64,000 nucleotides of DNA from Dugong dugon (GCA_030035585.1 CM057465.1:31266001-31330000); one strand, 5' to 3'; positions 1-11,743 are shown, counted from the stretch's first letter. Notes: a model not told the origin generated them from the letters alone. Numbers and translations are program-made.

Positions 1-395
1 GTAGAAGCAATGTGACAAGGTGACATTGGGCATTAGTACCAATTTCTGAGTTCAGGATAAGGTTTCATTTCTAAGAGTAAATGTAATAAAATACCAACAG
101 GAATTCAAAACCTAGCCATGGTGTTGATTATTTGAATTTTAATTAATATAAAGGTTTCCCCATATATATTTTGAAGTAAATTTTATTGAAGACTCTTTTT
201 CCTTAAAAAAGTTGCAGATTTGGGATCCAACTCTATCAATATAAGGAGAAATTTAAGGGGCAGAAAAACTATCTCTTATCCTCTTTCTGTCAAAATCACA
301 TATTCAAAGATTCTTATAATAATTTGGCTAGAAAGAATTATATGGGGACCAATTACTATGAAGATGAGTTGTCCTCTATTAAACTCTTTTAATCC
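1..395. other. AT-rich stretch without recognisable feature
   Basis: I see no gene, repeat family or RNA signature here. The only open frame is a 73-codon stretch with no recognisable similarity and AT-rich composition, which I treat as chance. Confidence 0.6.
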
Positions 396-545
396 CTTGC
401 TACTCAAAGTATGGTGTGTGAACCAGCAGCATCAGTGCTAGAAAAGCAGAAATCCAAGCCCCATATCAGACCTACAGAACCATAATCTACGTTTAAAAGG
501 ATCCCCGAGTGTTTCTTATGCACATTAAGGTTTGACAAGCACTAC
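396..545 (+). mobile_element. MER5A-like hAT-Charlie DNA transposon relic
   Basis: The order of words matches the MER5A consensus as I know it: CTCAAAGTATGGT, then CCAGCAGCATCAG, then CAGACCTAC, and at the end TTATGCACATTAAGGTTTGA. MER5A is a short non-autonomous hAT element spread before the placental radiation. This copy is heavily mutated and its terminal CAG/CTG ends are no longer clean. Confidence 0.65.
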
Positions 546-724
546 TTTAAATTAAATTTGGAGAAGGCAAGGGAGAGAAGGAATGAGTGGAAACAGTTGT
601 ATTTATATATGTATTGTTTTACTTAACTATACATGTCACAGTAAGAGGTATATGATACAATATTATATACTGAGAATGTGTGAAGATATTTATATTCATT
701 CTCGTGTTTAAGTATCACAACAAA

Positions 725-835
725 CTATGGGACTGGAACTGTTATTGACATTTTATAATGAGAAAAGCGAGATTCACAGAAGTGGATAGGCCAAGTTCAC
801 ACATATAGTAACTGGCAGGAGCAGAGGTGGATTAA
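725..835 (-). mobile_element. MIR SINE relic
   Basis: Read on the minus strand this shows the MIR core order: a degraded tRNA-like part, then the complement of the usual fully-wobbled 'taagtaact...cacacagctagtaagtgg' block, seen here as AAGTTCACACATATAGTAACT. It is an ancient mammal-wide SINE, diverged and truncated. Confidence 0.5.
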
Positions 836-841
836 CCAGTA

Positions 842-1015
842 AGTAAGGTATGTTCAGGCTTACAGTAAACAAGGTATGCACCGGCTTAATTGTGTTTACT
901 TACTAATCCGTATTGCACAATTGCACATGGGTTTGTGGTGAAAAACAGGTGAAATTGTGCATACAGATTAGTAAGTAAGCACAAGTAAGCCCGTGTGTAC
1001 CTTGCTTATTAGGTA
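842..1015. repeat. Imperfect long hairpin (inverted repeat)
   Basis: Two arms of about 56 bases face each other. The left arm (about 868-923) contains AAACAAGGTATGCACCGGCTT and TTTACTTACTAATCCGTAT. The right arm (about 954-1012) is its reverse complement with few mismatches and ends in GTACCTTGCTTATT. The first part of the left arm is partly duplicated upstream (845-866). The structure resembles a foldback or MITE-like DNA transposon, but I do not recognise the family and see no clean target duplication. Confidence 0.6.
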
Positions 1016-2084
1016 GTATGCCTCAGGAACTAGAGCAAACTATCATTATTTTATATGGCCTAACCTTACATGGTCTAGCATATGGTCATGTGGAGATTTT
1101 GACTTAGATCAAAATACAGTGCAAATGTTTGAATGGAGAATATGTAAGTTATACAAAGGCTGTAATGGGGGAAAAAAATCTACCCTAAGTAAAAAGCATT
1201 TTTTAGTGCATGAATCTTAAACAGCACAAACTTTTAAAATTTCCCAGTATCTGTCAATTTGTGGTTTCTGAGAGGGTAAAATATGCAATCAGAAAATTGG
1301 GATGGGCGTGAATAGTGAATAATCACTCATAAACCAAGTAAGTTGAACTGAGCTTAAATCTTTTCTCATGAAAATATCAAGTGGGACATTAAGAATGAAT
1401 TCTAAAACTATTTAAGAATGCTCTGGAAAGAGAAATGTAGAATCAAATAGATGCACGTAAGTATTTTCTTTCTTTAGTTATAGCTATTTGTTGATAAATA
1501 TAAAGATTCAAGAGGCTCCTGTATTTAACAGATTTTTTTTTTCCTTAGAGTGGTGCTTGTGGGGACCAAAAAACAAGCAAAAATAAAAGACATACTACAG
1601 TCATTTTCTTATGCATATATGAGAATCGATATATACATAATATATTCAAGTTCACAACTAACATGATCAAGAGAGCTGACGTTTATTGAATGCTTGCTTA
1701 CATGTAAGGTACTGTAACAAGATGTTTTTGTTTGTTTTTCTAAAATCATTTAATCTTAACTATGAGGTAGGACTAACTTTATTCAGATGAAGAAACAGTT
1801 ATTAAGTGTTAACGCCACGATTTAAAAGCAGGTAGCGTGATTCCCTTTCCCACAATTTATACTGCCCAACTTTAGGAAAAGATTTCTTATCTTCCCGTGT
1901 GTTTAACATATTTCAGGTTCGCTCTGTCTTCAAGACAAAATATACACACAATTTTCTATTGGAACTCTTTTAGAGATATATATGATCATCTATTTACAGT
2001 CACACTGACTTAATGGTCTTATAAGTGGGATAAATATCTTAGTTTCTTTTGATCAATATGTATGTATTCCCATAACTCATTAAC
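1016..2084. other. Intergenic DNA with a possible MIR/L2 relic
   Basis: Mostly AT-rich and featureless. Between about 1680 and 1880 the words TTTATTGAATGCTTGCTTA and CAGATGAAGAAACAG follow the order expected for an ancient L2/MIR-type relic, but divergence is too high to place it firmly. No gene is supported. Confidence 0.4.
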
Positions 2085-2150
2085 CTATTGCCGTCGAGTC
2101 AATTTCGACTCACATCGTGCCTTTTTCATTCAAAAAAAAAAAAAAAAAAA
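2085..2150 (-). mobile_element. AfroSINE tail fragment next to a poly(A) run
   Basis: The words TTGCCGTCGAGTCAATT and CGACTCACATCG match the 3' part of AfroSINE read in reverse, but the rest of the element is absent. A 19-base A run follows at 2132-2150. The fragment is too short to say whether it was truncated at insertion or later. Confidence 0.55.
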
Positions 2151-2514
2151 GACTGAACGATAAACTATACTGTAATTTGTTTCCTTGCACCATCTAGTGG
2201 ATTTTAATGACAACTACAGCACTGCTATAAATGATTACAAGTCAACTATATGATAAGTCAAATTTTCATACGAATCCAGAGGAGGATAGTTCCTAAAACT
2301 GTATTTCGGGACACACCACAAACAGTGCAAGTGATTATTATTATTACTATTTTCCCCGGAGGAAACCAATTAAGCGTGGGTGCTGAATTCATTTGCGAAT
2401 GTTAAAATCTAAAAATAAAATAACATCCAAGGTTTTTTTTTTTTTTAATTAGAGATAATGAAAGTTAGACACATTTTAAGTCTTGCCACCCGTTTCCACA
2501 AACTCAAACACTTC

Positions 2515-2905
2515 CAATGCACCGGCAGAAGCAGCTGGAGACTGAGCGGAGCCACTGCGCAGGCGAGCTGACGAGCGGAAGCGGGGAGGCGGGGTTAGGC
2601 CCGGACGAGGGAGCGGAAGAGGCCCGGGCGGCTGAACTGAGGCGTAGGGGAGGTTTGGTTTTGAGTCTCGGGGTAGCCAGCGCTCAAAGCTTCAGATCCC
2701 GGGAGAGATCAAAGCCAACAGAAGGACTTGGGGTTCCGGAACAGTCGCAGCTGCCGCTGCCTTCTCGTCGCCATCGCTGACGCCCCCGCCGCCACCGCTT
2801 GAGGACGCGGCCCTGAGAGGCCTCTGGGCCTAGGCGCGTCCCGCGGAGCCCGAGGTGTTGCCTCCCGTACAGCTGTGAGTAATACGAGCGCCCTCTCTGC
2901 AGTCG
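2515..2905 (+). promoter_or_regulatory. CpG-rich block, likely 5' UTR/promoter of the intronless unit
   Basis: In an otherwise AT-rich window this stretch is strikingly GC- and CpG-rich, with GC-box-like words such as GGGGAGGCGGGGTTAGG (about 2583-2599) and runs of CCGCCGCCACCGC. It sits directly upstream of the ORF at 2919. It looks like a housekeeping-type CpG-island promoter together with 5' UTR. A retrocopy would carry only the 5' UTR part; a genuine gene would carry both. A splice-donor-like GTGAGT (2875-2880) and an acceptor-like CTCTCTGCAG (2893-2902) occur only 28 bases apart, too close to bound an intron. Confidence 0.6.
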
Positions 2906-2918
2906 ATTGCAAATTAAA

Positions 2919-3212
2919 ATGGAGGAAATTTCGTTGGCTAACCTGGATACTAACAAGTTAGAGGCCATCGCTCAGGAGATATACGTAGATCTGATAGAGG
3001 ATTCTTGCTTGGGATTCTGCTTTGAGGTGCACCGGGCAGTCAAGTGTGGCTACTTCTACCTGGAGTTCGCAGAGACTGGTAGCGTGAAGGATTATGGCAT
3101 TCAGCCAGTGGAAGATAAAGGAGCGTGCCGCCTCCCGCTTTGCTCCCTTCCTGGAGAACCTGAGAATGGTCCTGATCAGCAGCTGCAGCGCTCACCTCCA
3201 GAATTTCAGTAG
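2919..3212 (+). CDS. 97-codon ORF of an intronless gene or retrocopy, family not identified
   Basis: The ATG at 2919 follows AAATTAAA and starts a protein beginning [20 protein letters not shown] and ending in SPPEFQ, 97 residues long. I chose this start because it is the first ATG after the CpG-rich leader in this frame. The sequence reads like a real protein: balanced composition, an acidic N-terminal helix-like part, a Cys- and aromatic-rich centre (residues about 28-50, with CLGFCFE and [10 protein letters not shown]), then a Pro/Gln-rich tail. There is no signal peptide or membrane segment. I cannot name the family with confidence. Another frame from 3094 to 3282 overlaps the tail and could reflect a frame change relative to a parent gene. 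It could be a functional single-exon gene, a retrogene, or a decayed processed copy whose ORF happens to remain open. Confidence 0.5.
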   Translation: MEEISLANLDTNKLEAIAQEIYVDLIEDSCLGFCFEVHRAVKCGYFYLEFAETGSVKDYGIQPVEDKGACRLPLCSLPGEPENGPDQQLQRSPPEFQ

Positions 3213-6200
3213 CTGCAACATGAGAGAGTCTGAGAATGACCAGCACGATAACACAGACTGGTCCTGTGGCTTGGAGAAGTAAGCTAGGTAGAAAAAAATC
3301 AGACAAGATCACAATTCCCCTTGAAGATCCTATCTTTTAAAAACCCAAAATGGAGAATTTAGCAGTTCAGATCCTTTTTTTAAGTGTATTACTTGGGACC
3401 AGCTCTGAAACCTTGGGCAGGAAGAGCTGTACTGCGTACTCATCACGCAATGCAGGCTGATCTCTAAACACTCGAGGATGTGCATGAGGTCCTTGAGCTG
3501 CTCCCAGTACACAGATGAGCAGCTCTCTGCCCAGAATACAAAGCCCTTTGGTTCCTCAGCCTTTCTGACCATCTGATGCCAAGGGCGTTCTGCATAACTG
3601 ACAATTTGGACATTACTGATGGTCAGGCCCTAATCACTTGGCTTCAGTAGGAGCTCTGTGGCCTTTGCTCCAACAAGAAGAAAGCGCCAGATCCACTTGT
3701 TTCTGAAAGGTCCAGCATTTACAAGGACTTCAGCTGACTTGGGGACAAGGGCTAGCCTTTGGCTGAACAGAGCCCTCTTTCCTGACTCCCACCTGTTGGC
3801 ATAGCCCTGACAAATGGACAACAACTTGGTTGTCCAGACAGGCTGAGGTAAAATGAGATCCCCTGGGGAGGTGACAGGGGCATCTGCAACAATGCACGAT
3901 CTCTCAAACTGTAAGAGTCATATCTGGATGTATTATTCTTGGACATGGATTGGTGTGGCAGTCATTTTCCTGCTGTCAATTACTAGTTTCCTAGCCATGG
4001 TTCTGACTTGGTCACTATGCGACTTGGTCACTACCTGTCTCCTTTCCCAAGGGCAGCACCGAACTATAGAGGAGCATCATGGTTTTGTATGAGGCTGTGG
4101 TTTGAAAGCTCAGCCCAAAGGGTACTTCTTCCACCTGCCCTCAATAATGTGAATGGGTAGTGCTAGGAGCCAAGGAACAGGACTGGGTCTTCTCTCATTT
4201 GACTACATGCAGAATCACTGAATGCCCTGTTGCTTGGGTTGGGAAGTCACAGAGTTCAGTCGGCTGTGCTGAGCATCCAGACTTACCACCTCTGCCCCCT
4301 TGTAGGGGCAGCGCTTTCTACTTGGTCTCCTTGGACTTTCTTGACAACAGGAGGTGTCCTTTGTTGTTGGAAGTCAGGGAAGGGCCGCCAGGTTCCCTTT
4401 CCTTCAGAGAATGGGATAGGGATGTTGGGAAATGAGCTGCATATCAAAACTACTCTCCACTTTACTGCTTGACTGATAGTTGGTGACTTGTAGAGGGGTG
4501 GGAGCCCCAAGGTTAGCAGGAACGGTGCTGCTTTATTTGAAAGGTTTTCTTACCTCATTCTGTGCCCCAATAAGGGGCCCAGGCTCTCCTTTCTGGCTTG
4601 GTCCCATGTTTCTCCTTTCCTGTTCTATTGCCTATTTGGTGCAGCCCAAGTTCCCAGGTGCTGCTTGCCACCCTGGCTATCACATTGACCAGTTTCATTT
4701 CATCTCTCTTGATAACTCCTGTTTCTGAAGCCTAGCCAGTTTTCCTTTCCTTGGCCTCTTTTAAGTTTTTGTTTTTTCCCTGTTCTTGTAGAGGACTCAG
4801 AATAATCTTGCTTATGCCTCTGTTGGGACTGGGTTGGAAAGATAACTTAATTTTTGCATTTGAAAGGCAGTGTCATGCCTAAGGATTTCTCCTTTATAAA
4901 ACTACCCTGCTAATTATGCCCTCCTGCTGTGGCTTACTTCTTAAGGATTTACACCTTCCCACCTCCGCTTGGACACTTTCTGTCTTAGAACCTAAGCAGA
5001 AGAGCAGTAAAAGCTGACTAATAAACACAGGGATGGAGGTGGTTCTGATCCATTTTTTCAAACCCCTGCTGTGCATATATCTTTCGTGCTTCCAGAAGGA
5101 ACTATTTAAATTGTTTGGACTGATCTGGTTTATATGCTCAAGAGGGTTAAGGAAACCTTAGAGATAAGGTCTCAAGATTCTGTGTGTTATTGCATTCTCC
5201 TAGAGTTGTCCTGATAAGAGTTGAGACCTAGTTATAGATTGGTCTTTAATCGAAGAATTGTGATAGTTTTTAAAAAGTCAAACCTTGTAAAGAGCTAAAA
5301 TAATTTTGAGGCCTAGGTTTTTTTTGCCCTTCACCTTTTGTAGACTTCTTCTAAGGGGATGCAAAAGCAAAAGAGGATTTGAGGCTCCAGCCTACTTTCA
5401 AATGATGTCGTGGAAGCAGGTTGAAGGTAAGGGTTCTGGTCCATTCTTCCTTCAGAGAGGGAACACAGAGCATAACATTACTGTTCCTCCTCTGACTTTT
5501 TCCATCCTGGTGGGAGGTGGAAGAAGTGGAAACTAGTTTTGAGTGATGGTTTGTTCATATTACCTCCCCCTTCGTTTTGTTTTTTGGCCCCCCACCATTA
5601 GGGTATATTCCCCTGCCCTGAATGGGTATGAGGTGGACTTGGTCCAACAGGAATCCTGAAGGAACAAACTCTTCTTTTTGGGGAGAGAATGCCCCCTACC
5701 ATATAATTGACAGTGGTTAGGAACTCTCCTTTTCCCTACCTACCTTCCCTTAACAGCAGAATTCCCGTCCTTCCCACCTCAGTTATGTGTATTGACCACT
5801 TTGTAATCCTGTTATGTATCTGAATGTGTGTGTATGGGGGAAAGGGGTTCTTTATAAATTCTGTGGTTTGTGGATTTTTCTTCTATACATTAGTTCCCAC
5901 CACCGCATGCCCAGGGGCCACTGCCTGGCATTATAGCATGCTGGGATCATTAGGGGAGGGTAATGAGGCTCACCACTGAACTTTGTTTTGGAGATTCTTA
6001 TTTTTGCATAAGTAGTCCTTCCTTTACAGATAGCTAACTAATTCTGTGTATTCCCCTTGCCCCTATGGCTGCTGGTGTAAATAAACTGCATCTCCCCATT
6101 GGTAAACAGTAATAATAAACAGTTAGATGAAAATGACTTTATTTGGGCTCTGTATGTTCATCTTTTAAAATTGTACATGTTTTTCAGGCATTGACATGGT

Positions 6201-6215
6201 AAAATAAATGTTGAA
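3213..6215 (+). other. Long 3'-UTR-like body of the intronless unit
   Basis: About 3 kb of moderate-GC, low-repeat sequence continues without any AfroSINE, L1 or RTE, unlike everything around it. Only short open frames occur. One (3853-4092) encodes a hydrophobic stretch, WIGVAVIFLLSITSFLAMVL, but it lies in a run with stops on both sides, so I do not call it a gene. The block ends near several AATAAA signals. No terminal poly(A) tail or target duplication is visible, so a recent processed copy is not proven. Confidence 0.45.
6080..6208 (+). terminator. Cluster of polyadenylation signals
   Basis: AATAAA occurs at 6080-6085, 6114-6119 and 6203-6208, with T- and GT-rich DNA between (GGGCTCTGTATGTTCATC). 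This is a plausible 3' processing region for the transcript starting near 2515, placed just before the first downstream SINE. Confidence 0.5.
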
Positions 6216-6286
6216 TCACTGTTGAATCTTAGTCACTTTCTCTTGAAGGGAAATTTTATCACAGAAAAACTGCTCAACCCTCATTA

Positions 6287-6486
6287 ACCTAAGCCGATTT
6301 TTGTTGGTTTTGATTCCGTCTCATAGGGACCCTATAGGGCAGAGTAGAACTGCCCTGTAGGGTTTTCTAGGCTGTAATCTTTACGGAAGTGGACTACCAC
6401 ATCTTTCTCCCAGAGAGCGGCTGGTGGGTTCGAACCACTGACCTTTTGGTTAGCAGCTGAATTAACTGCTGTGTCACCAGGGCTTC
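6287..6486 (-). mobile_element. AfroSINE, long form (type B)
   Basis: Read on the minus strand it has the tRNA-like head (GCTAACCAAAAGGTCAGTGG, B-box-like GTTCGAACC), a central block complementary to GGCTGTAATCTTTACGG...CACATCTTTCTCC, and the RTE-like tail. The central block of about 40-45 bases marks the longer form, in contrast to the short form common in this window. Confidence 0.85.
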
Positions 6487-6579
6487 TTTGTTCTCAATCG
6501 AGTCCTGCAAATTTAGTCCTGCAGCAGCCAATGAAAGAAACATGCAAACAATATAAAATCTTCAGTTTTAAAAAGGAGG

Positions 6580-6738
6580 TTAAACCAAATAAACCAAATC
6601 CGTTGCCATTGACTCGATTCCAACTCATAGCGACTCTATAGGACAGAGTAGAACTTTCCAAGGAACAGCTTATGGATTCAAACTGCTGACCTTTTGGTTA
6701 GCAGCAGTAGCTCTTAAGCACTGTGTCATGAGGGCTCC
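6580..6738 (-). mobile_element. AfroSINE, short form (type A)
   Basis: The complement shows the tail words CCGTTGCCATTGACTCGATTC and CTATAGGACAGAGTAGAAC, then the head ending in AGGGCTCC. It lacks the central ATCTTTACGG block and has a further small central loss. It is diverged, with A-rich sequence at its 3' side (6575-6598). Confidence 0.85.
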
Positions 6739-7615
6739 AAAAATACGAGGTCAGAAGGTGGGAAGTAAATAGAACCTAGGCCTATCACTAACAGCCCACT
6801 GTGAGAGTTCAATTAGAATAGAACTCACTATCTTGATAGGTCTTAGCATCATTTCAAGCTAATGTCCTTGATCTCAAAAAAGTAAATGATTCACAGCAGA
6901 AAATAGGCATCTGCTCTTCTAAAGGGGAGTTTTTATTTCTCTTTTGCTCCAACTCTAGGTCTTATTGTTTTCAGAGTAATTCTGAAGTTTTTCATTTCTT
7001 CTAATTCCTAACCCAGAGCTTGAGCATTTCCACTGGAAATTGTTGCATATTGCTCCTTAGTACTGATCAAATTCACTTTTTTTGCTACATGTTCTAGTTT
7101 ATTAAATATTTCCAAATTGGAAAGAAAATATAGATAAAAGTTATAAAAATGGAGCCAGAGGGAAAACTTTTACTAGGATACCTCAGAGAACCTTATAGAT
7201 ATGTGATAGGGTGTTGAGTCTTCTCCCCTTCCAAGTATAATGAATTAAATGCCATACTAGTTTAATAATGACACTGGTCCAACATGGTGTTGATTTGAGT
7301 TGAGAAAATAGAAAAATTTGACTGCTAAAAAAGACAGCTATAGCAAGAGCAATAAGTTGCTGAAATGAAATATCACTAACATTTTGCTTTAAACCAGTTT
7401 CTACTACTTTACTGAAATTGAGTTACAGAAATCTAGTGTCACCAAATGCAGCAATAGCAAATACTTTGGGATCTTATTTCATATGTGTAGATTTGCATTA
7501 ATGTATTCAGTGCTAACCTGGTTTTCTGAAATGAGGTATTTGCAAGACTTTCTCAAGCTTTAAATTTATTTGAAATAGGACTTTTAAAACTATTCCTTTT
7601 AATATTTTTTAATTG
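6739..7615. other. AT-rich intergenic DNA
   Basis: I see no gene, no clear repeat family and no open frame of interest between the flanking SINEs. Confidence 0.6.
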
Positions 7616-7806
7616 TTGTTGTTAGGTGCCATTGACTTGATTTTCAACTCATAGAGACCTCATGTGACAGAGTAGAACTGCCACATAGGACTTTCTAGGC
7701 TGTAATCTTTACAGGAGTAGATAACCAGCTTTCTCCCATGGAGCCTCTGGGTGGGTTTGAACCACCAACATTTTGGTCAGCAGCCAAGTGCTTAACCAGG
7801 GCTCCT
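7616..7806 (-). mobile_element. AfroSINE, long form (type B)
   Basis: It begins with the tail complement TTGTTGTTAGGTGCCATTGA, which is also the RTE 3' end, then carries the central GGCTGTAATCTTTACAGG block and ends in the head complement CTTAACCAGGGCTCC. The part of the head with the A box is shortened. It is diverged and therefore fairly old. Confidence 0.8.
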
Positions 7807-9340
7807 TTAATGAAATTAGTTTCTTTATATTTAAAAACAAAAACCCTTTAACAGCGGGCAGCATGAGGTCAGGAACATGATATGTGGTTACTTATGTTGG
7901 CAAAAGATAAAGACAAAATGAAGGATGGTCAAGAAGCTAAGGATTCAGGAAGAGCTTTTTTATTTTTTGCACGTAGAGCTCAATAATTTAGTAACATTGT
8001 CTTCCATTAGGAAGTTTTAAATTTTTTTGTAATTTAAAAAAATTATGAAATATATTAATGTTTATAATGAAAAACACAACATTTACACTTTATTAAACAG
8101 CTTTTTACTTTATCTTTAAATAAATATCATAATTAATTAATTCCCAGGTCTCAGATCAGCCAGGAAGAACTTCTAACATTAGACTTAGGAAGTTTTCCTC
8201 TGTTGTGTAGTGCACAGACTCTGGTTTTCATTCAGGTTCCAAAAATGCCCATGATCTTGCAGTGAAGGAAAATATTTATTATAAGTGATGTGCTTGTTTA
8301 AAAAGATATTGTAGATGAACCTATAAAACCTTTTTTGTTTTTCATTTTGAAAACATTTTCAATCATGCTATATTACTCCAACTTCACTGAAAATACATTA
8401 GCTAAGAAGGAAATGCTGAATTCATTTTAGAGATGAGAAAACATATTCAAAGATGGTGACTTGTCCACAGTTCAGAAACAAGGAAACAAAAATCCAGAAT
8501 TGAGAAGCAAAAGTAGAATACTTGTGGTATGATTTCTAGACCAGTGATCTTTGTTGATGCAATAAAATGTCTAATAAATGATGCTGGCATCTTTTGGTTC
8601 CATAGTTTTGTCATTCTCCTGAGCCCTTATGTGCTGGAGAGGGATGCCTCAGAGACCTCTGAAGGAAGGATGAGTTTCCTGGAGAAAGCCAAAAGAGCAG
8701 CTTTGATTATATATAAGCATTTTATACATCGGGGCTTTAAAACAGTTTATTTTGCTTAAAAATATGATTATAATTCACTAACTTATTCCAGTTTTTTAAT
8801 GTGTTTATTTCAAAATGTAGATCTAACTGTGAATATGCAACTCCTTTCTTGCAACAGGTAAAATGATTTCAGAAAATTTCAGGACAAAATAATCTAGAAA
8901 TGGTTGCGCATGCTTATAATAATTGATAGCTGAACTGCTAAAACAAAGGAAAATGAAGAGCAGAGGTTGGGAAAACCATAGAAGAGAGCAGTAGATATCA
9001 GCAGTATCAGTTGACTCCAGTGCTGTCCTGAGTTCCTTTAATAGCCTTCCAGGAAACAAAACTTTGAACCCATAGGCATCAAGCAATTGCAGCTAAGATA
9101 ACTCCATTTGAAACTGGGACTCTCTAAGGACTACTCATCAAAGAAAAAATGAACTGGAAAAAAAAATACTCTATCCATTAATAATGGGAGGTAGCAATAA
9201 AGCACATCTGTATTAGCATAGACTTGGTGGAAAAAGCTCTCTCTCCAAGTAATTTGATACCAGAGGTCCTACCATCAAGGATATCTACCTCACTATACTC
9301 TCTAAGCTCTTTTGAGGATAGTCCTTGAAAGTACTATTTT
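7807..9340. other. AT-rich intergenic DNA
   Basis: No gene is supported. Words near 8430-8520 (GAGATGAGAAAACATATTC, GACTTGTCCACAGTTCAG) hint at a worn MIR or L2 relic. Open frames at 8529-8759 and 8823-9086 have no recognisable similarity. Confidence 0.45.
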
Positions 9341-9349
9341 AAAAAAACA

Positions 9350-11320
9350 GACTACAGTTAAAGAATGAAAAAATCATAAATGAATACTTACAAACAACCT
9401 TAAGGCACTTAATTTGAAAACAGAAAAACGTAAAATATATTTTAAAACATAACATCAAAATTGACTCACAAGGAACTAAAAAAAATCAATTGAATACATC
9501 TATAACCACAAAAAAGAACTCATCCCAGCTCTACCCAGATACATAAAACACCAGGCACTTTGAATTTTACAGCCAATACAGAAAAAGAAGGAAAAAAAAA
9601 GTCACTTCAGGCTAAATGTTTTATGAAGATAATATGAAAAAAGATCAAGATGTTAGCAAACCAACTCCTTTAAAGTAGCAAAAATAAACATCAAATCAGG
9701 TTAATCCCAGGAAAACATGATTTGCATCAGGAAATCACATTATCATTAGAGAATAAAACATGAAAATTTCAATAGGTCGAGAAAAAGTTTGATAAAATTC
9801 AATACCAACTATTGATTAAAAATACTTATTAACAATAATGAAATAGGGGCTAAAGAAATTCCACACACTGATAGTGAATATGCACCAAAAATTAATGTGA
9901 ATACTTGGAAAGAATTCCTTTAAAAGCAGAAATGGAGAAAACAAAATTCTTGTTCTCAGAATATATTGACATGGATAATTGTATAGAATCTATAGAAAGC
10001 ACTAAAATTAATGAGAATACTTTAATGTTGCTGGATATAAGATAAAGATCCAAATTCAATTAAAGTATTCTTAAATGTTACATTTTATGGTGTAATATAA
10101 CAAATTATAATAGTCCTATAAATTAATATAACAACAGGAGTCTAATATTTTATGAAGTAGATGATAAAATTTTCTCCTTATATGTTGAAGAAAATTCAAA
10201 TAAATGGAGAATGATAGCGTGCTCATGGATATTATCACTCCAAACGTATGAATTGAAAGCAATTTTCATTTAAAAGCCAAATAAACATTTCATGGAACTT
10301 GAGAAGCTAATTTTAAGGTTGATATGAAAACCATGGTGAAAAAATAGACAAAATCTTTTTGAAGAATGTTACTTTCTTACATAGTGTAGTTTTTGATGCA
10401 GAAACAGTGGAAAAGAATAGAGAGTTTAGAATTAGATGGAAGTACACATCCACATTATTGTCATCTTGATTTATAACTAAGTTGGTATTAAAATCAGTGG
10501 ATTATATCCCAGTTCTAGAATTGATTATCCGTAAGTAAATAAAATAATCCATCCTCAAGCCATATACAAAAATTAATTCCCATGTGAATTAAAGACATAC
10601 TGTGGAAAAGCAAAACTTCAAACCTTTGTAAGCAAATATAGGAGGATATGTTTATAATTGTGGGCAATGGAATAATTTATTAAATAAAAGCACCAATCAT
10701 AAAAAAAAAAAGACACTGGACCATAAGAAAATCAAAATTTTCTGTGCAGTAAATTATACTAGGGGAGGAAAAAACAAAAAACATCTTAGTAGAAGTTATT
10801 TGCAGGTATTATAACTTAAGAATTATTAACAAAACAGTAATAAGATTAACAAATGGACAAAATAAAAGTTCATTCTTAGAAGAAATTCAAATGGCCAAAA
10901 GAGACCTGAAAATTTCACTTTGGTTCAGAAAAATGCAAACTAAAACCAAATGGGATGCCAATTTAAACCACTCAGTATGATTAAAAAAAGAGGATAATGA
11001 TACCAAGTCTGCTAGATACATGCAGTGCTGATAGATTATAGATAGAGATATATTGTATACAACAGTGTACATTTTACACATTGGACTGTAAATTGGAAAA
11101 ACATTTTCAAAAGTAATTTCAAAATATCTATTACAGTTGAAGATAAGCATAACCAATACTCCAATATGTCTACCTCTTGTAGGATTATTTTTAATAGCAA
11201 AAAATTGAAAGTGATGTAATTGCTCATTTTAAAAAAGAATATACAGTGCTATATGGAAACTTAGCCAAAGCTGTAGTATATATGAATCACAAAATATTAA
11301 TTAAAACATATTCTTACAAT
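9350..11320 (+). mobile_element. Old L1 (L1M-type) ORF2 3' half and 3' end, decayed
   Basis: The plus strand follows the word order of L1 ORF2 DNA. First come GTTTGATAAAATTCAATACC and TTAATGTTGCTGGATATAAG. Then follow AAGCTAATTTTAAGGTTGATATG (primer-like ORF2 region), AATTCCCATGTGAATTAAAGAC and ATTTGCAGGTATTATAAC. Last come AAATGGCCAAAAGAGACCTG and AATGCAAACTAAAACC. All frames are riddled with stops. Divergence suggests a pre-placental or early placental L1M copy, with no tail or TSD visible. Confidence 0.65.
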
Positions 11321-11743
11321 TTGCTGCCTTTTATTTGAAGATTAGTAATATGTAAATTAATGCTATGTATTCTTTAGGGATATATGTATATTCAATAAAA
11401 AAATACCAAAAACCTTGGACCAGACTTCCACTTCCATGTGTGGCAGCCTGGATATTTGAAAAAGAGTTCTTCAAGCAAAACACCTGGTTTGAATAAATTG
11501 AAACAAATATAGTTTTAAATGTATTGCTATCCTTCCAAAAAAGTAGGGAAAATATTCAACTCTCTTTTCTAGTACACACACGTGTAGACATACACACACA
11601 GTAAGCACAAAGCAAAGACACAAGTGAATGCAGAAAAATGGGACTGCACAGGAGAAAGCATATGTACAAGGACTTTTCAGTTGGGAAAGGAAGATTAGAT
11701 CTTGATCCTCACAGACTGAGACTGTTAAACACCCGTATATATA
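11321..11743. other. AT-rich intergenic DNA
   Basis: Contains a weak CA/CAT-rich patch near 11577-11600 and an ACAAACAAAC run where the next SINE tail begins. No gene is supported. Confidence 0.5.

Noticed and set aside
3094-3282. Alternative 62-codon frame overlapping the 97-codon ORF
   Set aside because: It starts inside the better ORF. A frameshift relative to a parent remains possible, but it cannot be shown without the parent.
3853-4092. 79-codon frame with a membrane-like segment
   Set aside because: It sits in the 3'-UTR-like body, lacks a start context, and neighbouring sequence has stops in all frames; likely chance.
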